Of a stretch of 64,000 nt of DNA, positions 42,192 through 50,735 are shown piece by piece. Within the stretch, counting starts at the first letter, position 1; every line of letters starts with the position of its first letter. Both the position numbers and the translations under genes were made by a program. Below the pieces are notes generated by a model, which saw only the letters and a program-made list of their open reading frames with translations, had not been told where the DNA came from and searched no databases. The stretch lies in assembly GCA_021811315.1 (NCBI GenBank), contig JAJZPF010000014.1:1-64000 (forward strand). The letters are read 5' to 3'. This DNA is from a bacterium (lineage in GTDB: Bacteria > Elusimicrobiota > Elusimicrobia > Elusimicrobiales > UBA9959).

Positions 42192-42332
42192 AAATTTTAA
42201 GCGCCCGCCCGCGCGGCCGTCTGATTTCCCATATGTTTAGTTTAACAGGAGGGTGTGAACCGGGAGTGAACTAATTGTTAACAAAAGGTTACAGAACGCT
42301 CTGGCTGCGGCCGGGCAAGGTTAGGTATACAC

Positions 42333-42512
42333 TTGGTCCAACGGCCTGCCACGGTGGCCGGAACGCAAAAACGTTGTCACTGCAGTGGCGCCGCGCCACC
42401 CGCACACCGTGCTCGCAACTCCCGCTCACTGCAGTGGCCGCTGCGGCCACCCGCCCTTTCCCGCGCTTACGCAAGCGTCGGCCTCCGAGAGGGTTTTGCT
42501 AACCCGGTCACC
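42333..42512. repeat. Intergenic element B, copy 2
   Basis: Carries CCGGAACGCAAAAACG and CGCTTACGCAAGCGTCGGCCTCC...GGGTTTTGCTA as at 25575-25690, with extra inverted CACTGCAGTGG units (at 42378 and 42427). It adjoins element A copy 3. Confidence 0.55.
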
Positions 42513-42528
42513 GCGTCAGGCCTGACGC

Positions 42529-42659
42529 GGCCGGGCAAGGGTATGGGTTCGGCGGGCCTTCCCGCAGGCCGGAGCTTACGTAAGAGCGGAGGCCGAGGGG
42601 TGAGCGCGGCCACGGTGTGGCCGATAGCGCGCCCGCCGGGCCCATACCCTTGCCCGGCC
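42529..42659. repeat. Palindromic intergenic element A, copy 3
   Basis: Perfect 19-base arms: GGCCGGGCAAGGGTATGGG (42529-42547) and its complement (42641-42659), with the shared core. It ends eight bases from the stop codon at 42667. Confidence 0.85.
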
Positions 42660-42666
42660 TGACCCT

Positions 42667-45600
42667 TTAAGGGATCAGTATCTTCTTTATCGTCTGGCAC
42701 ACGTCCCGGGTCCCGTCCGTAGCCTGGAACCGGATCACCGCGAAGTAGACGCCCGGCGCCACCGTCTGCCCGTAGCTGTTCACCTTCGGCCAGCAAGCCT
42801 CGTTGGTCTGCGTGGTGGTGCACCGGCCGCCGCCGTCCACGTTGTTCCCCCCGTCCCGCGGGGCGTTCAAGTCCCCGAAATTCTTCTTATACACCAGGTC
42901 GCCCGCCAGGTTGTACATCTTCAGGCTCACCCACCCGTTCATGATGAACGGGATCTTGAACCACCCCTCGATCCCGTTGTACGGGTTCGGGGCGAAGAAA
43001 GTCTCGTTGGCGAAATCGCCGCACAGGTCCGCCGTCCCGCCACGCGTCACCGGGATGTTCGAGGTCACGATATCCGGAACCCGGCAGCTCTCGTTCGGGC
43101 ACAGCGTCGGCGACAGCACCCCGTCTATCGTGTTTATCGCCTCCGTCACCGTCGAGGCGTAGATCTTGAACACGTAGTTCCCGTCCGGAACTTTCGAAAG
43201 CGTCAGGTCCGTCCCGTCCCAGTATTCCGAGATCTGCGTCCGCGCCGGCCGCACGCCGATGATCCGCTTCACCAGCCGCCCCGCCGGGGGGTCGTCGGTA
43301 TCGACGGGCATCGACGTGCCGGGCTTGAAGATCTTCGTCACCACTTTCATCGGCTCCGAGATCTGGTACGACACCACCGCCATATTGTCCAGCGTCAGCG
43401 GTACGATCGACACGTCGAAGATCCGCAGCGGGTCCACGTCTATCGTCATCTGCACCGTCGCCATCGAAGCCAGCTGCGCGTCTATGTCCTGCGCCGTGAT
43501 CTGCACGTCGTAGGCGCCCGCCGGCACGAAATTGCCGTTCGCGTCCTTCCCGTCCCAGAAATCCTTGTAGACCATGTCCCCGTCGCGCACCTCGTTGTCG
43601 GTCACCAGCGCCGCCAGGTTCCCCGAGTTCGAGAAGGTCTGCCCGTAGAGCACCCGCACCGTCACCATCGACTGCCTCGTCACCGAGTAGTCTATCTCGT
43701 ACGGCGGCAGCTTTATCGTGTCAGAAGAGTTGTACATCGTCGGGATGTTCGGGATCACGTCGAACCCCGTGAAGATGATCTTGCCCCGCGAGACGTCCAC
43801 GTAGCCGTAGACCTTGTCCACCGAGTACATCACGTTCGTGGTACCCGTCGTGTACGCCACCAGCGTGAACGGGTAGCGCCCGTCGTCCACCAGCCGGCCG
43901 TTCACGTCGCGGCCGTCCCAGTATTCGGTTATCCTGAACCGCCCGGGCCGCATGCCCTCCACCGTGTACACCGGCGCCGCGTTGGTCGGCGTTATCCCGG
44001 GCAGCCGCGGGTCGCCCGTGGTGGCGAGGCTGATCACCGTGCTCACCGGGTAGATCGTAAGCTTCATGTACATAGGCTGCGACAGCTCGAAGGCCACCCG
44101 CGCCATGTCCGACGTGCCCCCCTGCAGCGAGGTCGCCAGCACGTCCACCGTCCGGAACATGTTCACCGGGATCACCGCCGTAGTCGTAGAGGTGTTCTGC
44201 TGCTGGCAAGCGAAAGGGTCCTTGCTCACCAGCTCCGCCAGGTACGAGCCGCTGGAAACATACAGGCCGTTATTGTCCTTGCCGTTCCAGATTTCCCGGT
44301 TCGAGAAATTCGCGTAGCGGATCGTGTTCTCCGTCACCGTCGCCACCACCGTCACGCCGTCCATCTTCTTTATGTACAGGCTGATGAAAGTGTCGCGCAC
44401 CGGCGTGTACCGGAAATAGAAAGGGTCCAGCCCCGCCACCTGCTGCGTGGAGCCTATCACCGTAGAAGAGGGATTTATGAAAGCCAGCGGCTTGCCGCGC
44501 GCTATCGGGATGGTCCCGACCCTGGTCAGCTTCGTCCACACCTCGCCGTCGGGAGCGAAGGCGGAATTGGAAGACATCACAGCGTCTATTGTGAACTTAT
44601 ACTCGCCATCGCAGACCGGATTACCATTATCATCGCGCCCGTCCCAAAAGGTGGAAGTAGTGATACGCCTGTCTTTAACTTCTACAAAACTCCTTATCGG
44701 GGCCTTAGACGCGGTAAAGGGAGTAGTGTAGTTGAATTGCGTATCTGGCGGGTAGATCTTGACATAGACCGTGGCCGCCTCCGTAAGCATATAGCTGATG
44801 GTGGCCATGTCGGTCGAGGACGAACCGAGCGGCCTTACCGCAACGTCGGTTATCTGCAGCGGGTCTAATGAGATCTGGGTCGTATAGGTAAAGGCCCGGT
44901 CAGGTTCCCCGTCACCGCGCTCCCACAAATCGTTTGAAAAAGCGTTTAATTGGACGAGATAATTGCCGCCGGCGACAAAATTGCCGGTCCAGTCGCGGCC
45001 GTCCCAGAAATCTCCGTTGGTCATGGTCCCGTCGGGGGTACCCTCGCCGGTCCGGGGAGCGCTTGAGATTATACTGCGTACGAACGGGTAAACCCCGGGA
45101 GAAAGAACAAGAGTAGTAGCATCGTAAATTTTTATGCTAGTCAAAGCGTCTTTACTTAAACGGTAGAGGATATTGTAAGGCTGCGCGGCCACGCCGGTTA
45201 TCTTGCCCACCACGGTGGGGCTGGAGCGCACCGTGTGGATATTGGTCACGTTAACCTGGATAGGGATCTGCTGTTCTCCCGGATAAGCGGCGGTCTGCTC
45301 GATGGAGATATTGCCGGCCGTGGCGCTGACCTGGTTGGTGCGCACCTTGGCCCGGAAGCCGTACTGGCCGTTGGTCTTGCCGAACAGGCCGTTCAGATTG
45401 TAGGAGCCGTCCCAGGGAGTGCAGAAGGTTCCGACCTTATACTCCTCGTTATTGCTGCTCTGGCAGGTCCCGATATTGTACATCGAGATAGTTTTAATGG
45501 GCGGGGTGGAGGCCGGGTCCAGCGGGTTGGCGCCGCTGCCGAACTTGAATACCTCGAAGGTCATCTCGTCCACGCCGAAATAGCCGCCCGTGCTGACGCA

Positions 45601-46362
45601 GACCAGGGTAGCGCAGAGCCCGAGGCAACCGCCCGGATAGCTGGTCCTCGGGCGCTCGAATTCTATAAGGGAGGAGTCCGTCCAGACCTTGCCGGTCATG
45701 GCGGTATAAAAGCTTACCGGGATATCCGGGCCGGTGGAGACGCCGCTTACCGTACCGGCGATATTCCCGGACACGGACTCCCCGCCCGGTGCGTTCCCTA
45801 CCCACCAGGTTCCGCCCAAAACCCCGACCCCGCCGCTTTGACAAGTCAGGTTGGAAGTGGCCACGGGAGCGAAGACGGAGGCGGAAACCGCCCCGCCGTA
45901 ACTCCCTGTGCCGTTAACGAAGATGTTCCCCGTATTGAAGGTCAGCGGAGCGCAGGTCACCGCTCCGGCCCCTGAATTGCCGGTAACGGAAGGCGCCGTA
46001 ATATTTCCGGAGACATTTCCGCTGGCGTAATAGTCGTAACCGTTAAGCGTTCCGGTGAGGGTCCCGGTATAGGCCCCGGCGACAGCGACAGTTTCAGGAG
46101 TATCCTCGCCGAGATCGCAGACGCCGTTGCTGTTGGCGTCCACGCACAGGGTTCCCACGACATTGCCGCCTAGCGCGCCGGCCACGGGCCCGGTAACAGG
46201 CACCGTGATGGCCGTGGTGACGTCGCTGCAGTACCCGTTGGGGGCGGCGGTGCGGAACCAGACATCGGCCCTGGAAATATAAAGCTGCTGCGCCCCTGCC
46301 GGCGCGGCGCAAGCCGCCGCGGCCAGGACGGCTAAAAGCAGTTTATTAAAGGCTCTTTTCAC
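42667..46362 (-). CDS. Giant exported protein with FlgD-like Ig modules (paralogue 2)
   Basis: 1,231 residues from a probable GTG at 46362 (MKRAFNKLLLAVLAAAACAAPAGA signal peptide). It has the architecture of paralogue 1, with the same six FlgD-Ig modules and C-terminal domain. It also has a Gly/Thr/Val-rich insert of about 150 residues after GYCSDV (residues about 40-195), which contains DANSNGVCDLGED, a calcium-loop-like motif. Residues from about 600 to the end match paralogue 1 almost exactly. A palindromic element follows its stop. The start lacks a clear Shine-Dalgarno, so GTG is a judgement from the signal peptide. Confidence 0.82.
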   Translation of the reverse strand: MKRAFNKLLLAVLAAAACAAPAGAQQLYISRADVWFRTAAPNGYCSDVTTAITVPVTGPVAGALGGNVVGTLCVDANSNGVCDLGEDTPETVAVAGAYTGTLTGTLNGYDYYASGNVSGNITAPSVTGNSGAGAVTCAPLTFNTGNIFVNGTGSYGGAVSASVFAPVATSNLTCQSGGVGVLGGTWWVGNAPGGESVSGNIAGTVSGVSTGPDIPVSFYTAMTGKVWTDSSLIEFERPRTSYPGGCLGLCATLVCVSTGGYFGVDEMTFEVFKFGSGANPLDPASTPPIKTISMYNIGTCQSSNNEEYKVGTFCTPWDGSYNLNGLFGKTNGQYGFRAKVRTNQVSATAGNISIEQTAAYPGEQQIPIQVNVTNIHTVRSSPTVVGKITGVAAQPYNILYRLSKDALTSIKIYDATTLVLSPGVYPFVRSIISSAPRTGEGTPDGTMTNGDFWDGRDWTGNFVAGGNYLVQLNAFSNDLWERGDGEPDRAFTYTTQISLDPLQITDVAVRPLGSSSTDMATISYMLTEAATVYVKIYPPDTQFNYTTPFTASKAPIRSFVEVKDRRITTSTFWDGRDDNGNPVCDGEYKFTIDAVMSSNSAFAPDGEVWTKLTRVGTIPIARGKPLAFINPSSTVIGSTQQVAGLDPFYFRYTPVRDTFISLYIKKMDGVTVVATVTENTIRYANFSNREIWNGKDNNGLYVSSGSYLAELVSKDPFACQQQNTSTTTAVIPVNMFRTVDVLATSLQGGTSDMARVAFELSQPMYMKLTIYPVSTVISLATTGDPRLPGITPTNAAPVYTVEGMRPGRFRITEYWDGRDVNGRLVDDGRYPFTLVAYTTGTTNVMYSVDKVYGYVDVSRGKIIFTGFDVIPNIPTMYNSSDTIKLPPYEIDYSVTRQSMVTVRVLYGQTFSNSGNLAALVTDNEVRDGDMVYKDFWDGKDANGNFVPAGAYDVQITAQDIDAQLASMATVQMTIDVDPLRIFDVSIVPLTLDNMAVVSYQISEPMKVVTKIFKPGTSMPVDTDDPPAGRLVKRIIGVRPARTQISEYWDGTDLTLSKVPDGNYVFKIYASTVTEAINTIDGVLSPTLCPNESCRVPDIVTSNIPVTRGGTADLCGDFANETFFAPNPYNGIEGWFKIPFIMNGWVSLKMYNLAGDLVYKKNFGDLNAPRDGGNNVDGGGRCTTTQTNEACWPKVNSYGQTVAPGVYFAVIRFQATDGTRDVCQTIKKILIP
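42679..44567. repeat. Near-identical 1.9-kb duplication, copy 2
   Basis: The counterpart of 36992-38880, same strand, offset by 5,687 bases. It covers the coding sequence of the last ~630 residues. Direct copies this long and alike could also recombine and delete the 5.7 kb between them. Confidence 0.9.
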
Positions 46363-46421
46363 AATTTTACACAGCAACTCGTTAATTTACACCGCGTACC
46401 GCTGCGTCTGACTCGGGGACC

Positions 46422-46555
46422 GGGCCGGGCAAGGGTATGGGTTCGGAGCGACCTCTCGGAGGCCGACGCTTGCGTAAGCGCGGAGGCCGAGAGAGGAGGC
46501 GCGAGCACGGTGTGCGAGACGCCGTGAGCGACGGGCCCATACCATTGCCCGGCCC
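46422..46555. repeat. Palindromic intergenic element A, copy 4 (diverged core)
   Basis: 20-base arms GGGCCGGGCAAGGGTATGGG and CCCATACCATTGCCCGGCCC, one mismatch. The core differs from copies 1-3 (GGAGCGACCTCTCGGAGGCCGACG...) but has the same plan of inner hairpins. It ends three bases from the stop codon at 46558. Confidence 0.75.
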
Positions 46556-46557
46556 GC

Positions 46558-47979
46558 CTACCGAACCAATCCCTGCAGTTCCATGGTGGCCTGGCTTATG
46601 TCTATGCCCGAGTCCTGGAACTGCGTGAGCATGCGCTGCAGGTTGCTCTTAAGCACGTCGGGCGGCGCCCCGCCGCCCTTCAGCTTGAGATAGGCCTGCC
46701 AGTCCACGCTGAAATCGTATCTAAGCTGGGCGAGCTTATCCGCTTTCCGCTTTTCCGCCAGGGCCGCCAGCTCCGCCTCGGCGCTGGCCTGCCGCCTCAC
46801 CACCGCGGCCAGCCTTTCTTTCTCATTGCTGACGCTGGCTTTCTGCTCCTGCGTGTCTTTCAATTTGGCGGTAAGGGAATCTATCTCGGCCTTCATGGAG
46901 GCCATCTCCGTTTTTAAAAGATTTTCGCGCCGCGCTGATTCATCCAGCGCCTCCACCAGGTCTTTGCGGTATTTTATCTCCTGCTTTATGAGGCGCTCGT
47001 ATTCCGACTCGATATCCCTGTCGCCGAAGCGCAGCGCGAGCGTAAGCGAGTGCGCCGGAACTATGGCCCCGGTCAAAGGCACGGACAAGCCGTAAGAAAG
47101 CTCGGAGGCCAGGTGCTTCCAGCCCAGGCCCGCGCTCAGGGCAGAGGCGCGCTCCGCCAGGTTGACCCCCGCGCGGGAGAACAGCAGGCCCGCGCGCTGG
47201 GTGCGCCAGGCGTGCTCGACGCCGGGATTGACGCTTATGTTCCCCTTCTGCCCGGAGGAAGCCGTGCGCTTCGCCACGTCCAGGGACAGAGTATAATCCT
47301 CCCTGCGCTCGGAAACCCCCAGCCTTATCACCATCGGGGCTTTATCTTTGAGCGCGCCGATATTGAAAGACGGGTTGTTGAGATTGAGTATCGAAAAACC
47401 CAGGGTATGGTTGCCGTCGGGCCTGAAGGCGGCGCCCAGGTCCAGGGCCGCGCCGGAAGCGGAATCTCCTCCCTGGGAAGCCGCAGCAGAGAGGATCTTC
47501 AGATTTGCGCCCAGGTCGAACACCCCGGCGCCGCTTCTGCGCAGCTGCCAGGTTCCCCAGCCGAAGGAAATGGTCTTCTCCGTAAGGACGCCGCCGTCGT
47601 CCCTGTAAAGCCCCGCGATGGACAGGGTCCCCATCTTGCCGTAGGCCATGCGCGGGATCAGCGCCCAGACGCCGTAAGCCGCCAGGTCGGCCGGGCCCTG
47701 CGTGGTCCGCTTCGAAGAAAGGAAATGCGCCCCTGTTTCGAATTTACGGACGGAGCCTGAGAGAGCGGGATTGCCGTAAAGGGAAAGCGGGTCCTCGAGA
47801 GCGGCCGCCTGCCCGCCGAACCCGGCCTGCCGCGCCCCGGCGGGAAGATCCTCGAAAACCGCCAGCGCCGGAACGGGGGCGAAGAACAGGGGCGCGGAGG
47901 CGCAGAGGCACACCAGCAGCGAACGGCGGGCTTCCGCCATTCTGCGGCTTTGCGGCTTTGGCTCTTTGCGTCTAAACAT
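46558..47979 (-). CDS. PorV-like outer-membrane protein with C-terminal coiled coil
   Basis: 473 residues, with GGAGGA ten bases before the ATG. The signal peptide lies after a basic stretch (about 14-40). The barrel part (about 40-310) starts LPAGARQAGFGGQAAALEDPLSLYGNPALSG, the PorV/PorQ-like opening, and contains many Gly/aromatic strands. The last ~160 residues form a long coiled coil (EYERLIKQEIKYRKDLVEALDESARRENLLKTEMASMKAEIDSLTAKLKDTQEQ) that would lie in the periplasm. It overlaps the diguanylate cyclase stop by eight bases. Confidence 0.75.
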   Translation of the reverse strand: MFRRKEPKPQSRRMAEARRSLLVCLCASAPLFFAPVPALAVFEDLPAGARQAGFGGQAAALEDPLSLYGNPALSGSVRKFETGAHFLSSKRTTQGPADLAAYGVWALIPRMAYGKMGTLSIAGLYRDDGGVLTEKTISFGWGTWQLRRSGAGVFDLGANLKILSAAASQGGDSASGAALDLGAAFRPDGNHTLGFSILNLNNPSFNIGALKDKAPMVIRLGVSERREDYTLSLDVAKRTASSGQKGNISVNPGVEHAWRTQRAGLLFSRAGVNLAERASALSAGLGWKHLASELSYGLSVPLTGAIVPAHSLTLALRFGDRDIESEYERLIKQEIKYRKDLVEALDESARRENLLKTEMASMKAEIDSLTAKLKDTQEQKASVSNEKERLAAVVRRQASAEAELAALAEKRKADKLAQLRYDFSVDWQAYLKLKGGGAPPDVLKSNLQRMLTQFQDSGIDISQATMELQGLVR

Positions 47980-49489
47980 TGCTGGTTCCTCCGGCTTCCA
48001 CGGTTTTTTTCTTTTCCTCGGCGATATCGGAATAAAGCGCTATTTTCCCGCGGCCGTGCGACTTCACCCAGTAAAGAGCGTCGTCGGCTTTTTCAAGCAG
48101 GCCGTCCATGGAGGAGGCGTCCTGCGGGAAAGTGGACACCCCTATGCTCATGGTCACGCGCAGCTCTTTGGTCTTGGAAAAAGGCACGGGGATGCGCAGC
48201 TCGGAAAGCTCCTTGCTGAGGCGCTCCGACAGGCGCTGGGCCTCGAGGCCGCTGGCCTGCGGCAGGAGGATCAGGATCTCGTCGCCGCCGTAGCGGCAGG
48301 GGAAGTCTATCTTCCGCAAATTTGAAAGGATGACGCGCCCGACTTCCTTCAGCACTTTGTCGCCTATCTGGTGGCCGTAGGTGTCGTTGACTTCCTTGAA
48401 AAAATCCACGTCGGCCCAGACCACGGCCAGCGGCTGCTTGAAGCGCTCCGCGCGGTAGAACTCCTCCTGGAAGCGCTGGTTGAAATAGCGGCGCAGCGGC
48501 AGCTTGGTCAGCTCGTCGTAAAGGGAGAGCTCCTCTACTTTGTCGAAGAGCCGGGAATTGTCCACGGCCAGGGCTATCTGCCCGCCGAAGGATTTCAGCA
48601 TGGCCAGTTCGGCCGGCTCGATGCGCAGCTGGCTGAGCAGGTTGTCCACTATCAGAAGCCCGATGGTCACGCCCTGCACGGAGAGCGGCATGTAAAGCAC
48701 GCAGTCTTTGTAGCGCTCCATGAAGGCCCCGGAACTGCGCCCCAGCACGATATCCGCGAAGCGGTGCGCGCCGGCCTCCAGCGGGATCTCCTCGTAGGCG
48801 ATGCTCTTTATCTGCCCGCGGATGTCGGAGGAAAGCTCGCCCTTCAGCTTGCGGTTCTTCTCGTCGATCAGGTAAAGCCGCACGCGGTCGAAGCCGAAAT
48901 AAGTCTGGATGCCGGAGAGGATATGCTTGAAGCTGTCGCGCACGCGGAGCGCGGTGGCGAAAACCTCGGTCAGCTCGGTGATGGCGGCGACGTTCTTGTC
49001 GTACTTGCGGTGCAGCGCGAAGAATTCCGCTTTGAAGTAGTCGCGCAGGAAGGAGCGCAGATAAGCGTCCGCCCGCGCGGCCTCGGCGGGCGAAAAGCGG
49101 CGCTTCCTGGGGGAGCGCTCCATGCGCACCAGCCCGAAGCACGGGATCACGCTCAGCCCGCCGGCCGGGTCGCAGTAGTCGAACCTGAAAGGCGAATAGA
49201 GGAAGCTCCCCCCGGGCGTCTTCGCCGTTACGGCGGCGAGCGTCTCCAGGGCGCGGGAGGCGGCGGAGCCGGGCCCCGGGCGGAGGGTCTCCTCGTGCTC
49301 GAAAGAAACGCCGGCGACGCGGCGCTGGCGCAGGCGGAGCAGGCCCGTCTTCTCGTCGAATTCATAGAAGGAGGCCCCGTCCAGGGAGAACTGCTCCGAG
49401 ACGGCCTCCAGGGCCGCTTTCATGAAAGAATCGCGGCCTTCATAGACGGCCTGCGCGGGTTCGCAGGAAAATTTAAGGCTCTTTTTCAT
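47972..49489 (-). CDS. Diguanylate cyclase (GAF-GGDEF)
   Basis: 505 residues, no membrane helix. An N-terminal domain with no named fold, then a GAF domain (about 160-310), then a GGDEF domain (about 330-490) with the active site YGGDEILILLP. An RxxD inhibitory site (RKID) lies five residues upstream, so product inhibition by cyclic di-GMP is likely. It should make cyclic di-GMP from two GTP. The other clear cyclic-dinucleotide elements here are the GEMM-like leaders at the left end, so a link is possible. Its stop overlaps the PorV-like/coiled-coil gene. Confidence 0.9.
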   Translation of the reverse strand: MKKSLKFSCEPAQAVYEGRDSFMKAALEAVSEQFSLDGASFYEFDEKTGLLRLRQRRVAGVSFEHEETLRPGPGSAASRALETLAAVTAKTPGGSFLYSPFRFDYCDPAGGLSVIPCFGLVRMERSPRKRRFSPAEAARADAYLRSFLRDYFKAEFFALHRKYDKNVAAITELTEVFATALRVRDSFKHILSGIQTYFGFDRVRLYLIDEKNRKLKGELSSDIRGQIKSIAYEEIPLEAGAHRFADIVLGRSSGAFMERYKDCVLYMPLSVQGVTIGLLIVDNLLSQLRIEPAELAMLKSFGGQIALAVDNSRLFDKVEELSLYDELTKLPLRRYFNQRFQEEFYRAERFKQPLAVVWADVDFFKEVNDTYGHQIGDKVLKEVGRVILSNLRKIDFPCRYGGDEILILLPQASGLEAQRLSERLSKELSELRIPVPFSKTKELRVTMSIGVSTFPQDASSMDGLLEKADDALYWVKSHGRGKIALYSDIAEEKKKTVEAGGTSNV

Positions 49490-49511
49490 CGGTCGATAAC
49501 CAAGACCAAGA

Positions 49512-50693
49512 CTAATACAGCGACAGCAGGTAATCCGCCTCGCCCTGCGCCATGATCAGCTCGCGCGTCAGGTCCTCGCGCTCGTAATCCCTGCGCGCTA
49601 TCTTCAGCGACAGGTTCCACAGCGCCCGCTCCAGCAGCAGTTCGGCCGTGGGATAGACCATGATGTTCGGCATCAGTTCGGGCGCGGAAAAAAGCCGCCG
49701 GTAAACCGCCGACTCTTTTTCATCCCCCAGCCGCTCCTCGAATACGGACTTCAGGCAGGGGAAGACCCCGAAGCTTTCAGCGAAAGCGGAGACGTTGCGC
49801 GGCTCCATGGCCCAGGCTACGAAAGCCGCGGCCGGCCCGTGGTCCTTCGCCGAGGCGGAGACGGCCAGGTTGTAAACCAGCATAAGGCCGCCGCCGGACG
49901 GGTAGCCGGGATAGGGCAGCATCTTCAGGCCGGTGCGGCCCGAGCCCTGGACCTTCCTGGAGGAGATGACGAAAGCGCAGTCCTCGGCGGGGCGCGGGCC
50001 GTTCTCGAAGCGGTCCGGGCTGAAAAGCTCTATCTTGCCGCTGACGGCCAGCTCCAGCCAGTCCTCTATCCCGCCGGCGGTCTCCTCGCGGCTGAAAGTG
50101 GCCCTGTTGAAATCGTCGGAGAACAGCCCGCCGCGGCGGCTCCAGACCCTGGGAAGGACGTCCGACACCGAGACCGAGCCGGAGGAACCGGGTATGGAAA
50201 GCTCGCGGAAATTGCCCCGCCTCGCCGGCGCCTTCAAGCGGTCGAGCGCGGAGCGGAACCCCTCCCAGGAAGCGAGTTCCTTCTCCGGGTTCTCCACGGC
50301 GCCTTTGAGCGCCTGCGGCCTGTAAAAAAGGGCCGGGGCCTCCAGCCACCAGGGCGCGGAATAAGCCCGCGTGCCCTCGTCCCTGCAAAGCTCCTTGAGG
50401 ATGAACTCCGGGTAGCGGCGCTGGGCCAGCGGCTCCAGCCCGGAGGAAAGCTCCGCCAGCAGGCCGAGCTTGGCGAAAAGCTCGGTCCAGTTCTGCGGGA
50501 TCTCCATGACGTCGGCCAGCGGGTTGCGCTTCGGGTCGCGCAGGTGGGCGAACAGGCTTTCCCAGAGGCTCTGCCGGCTTTTTACCGAAAACTCTATGTT
50601 GCAGTCCTGGTAGGCGGCAGAGAACCTGGTCACCAGGCTTTTGAAAGCCAGGTGTTTCCTGTGGTCATAGTCCGAAAGCAGCCAGATTACCAT
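49512..50693 (-). CDS. Solute-binding-protein-like protein without signal peptide
   Basis: 393 residues. Features of the ABC sugar-binding family (SBP_bac_1-like) are visible: an N-terminal strand MVIWLLSDYDHRKHLAFKSLVTRFSAAYQDCNIEF, a hinge-like APWWLEAPALFYRPQALKGA (about 114-135), SWEGFRSALDRLKAP, and AFVAWAMEPRNVSAFAESFGVFP near the end. It starts directly at the first strand, without signal peptide or lipobox, so it appears cytoplasmic. The diguanylate cyclase follows 22 bases later. A cytoplasmic ligand sensor for the cyclase is one possibility. Confidence 0.6.
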   Translation of the reverse strand: MVIWLLSDYDHRKHLAFKSLVTRFSAAYQDCNIEFSVKSRQSLWESLFAHLRDPKRNPLADVMEIPQNWTELFAKLGLLAELSSGLEPLAQRRYPEFILKELCRDEGTRAYSAPWWLEAPALFYRPQALKGAVENPEKELASWEGFRSALDRLKAPARRGNFRELSIPGSSGSVSVSDVLPRVWSRRGGLFSDDFNRATFSREETAGGIEDWLELAVSGKIELFSPDRFENGPRPAEDCAFVISSRKVQGSGRTGLKMLPYPGYPSGGGLMLVYNLAVSASAKDHGPAAAFVAWAMEPRNVSAFAESFGVFPCLKSVFEERLGDEKESAVYRRLFSAPELMPNIMVYPTAELLLERALWNLSLKIARRDYEREDLTRELIMAQGEADYLLSLY

Positions 50694-50735
50694 CTTTTAA
50701 TTTATACCCCGCGCGTATTACGGTTATATTACGCG

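Noticed and set aside
42333-42662. Small open frames encoding GSAGLPAGRSLRKSGG-type peptides at several places
   Set aside because: They arise from the palindromic element A and recur only because the DNA repeat recurs.
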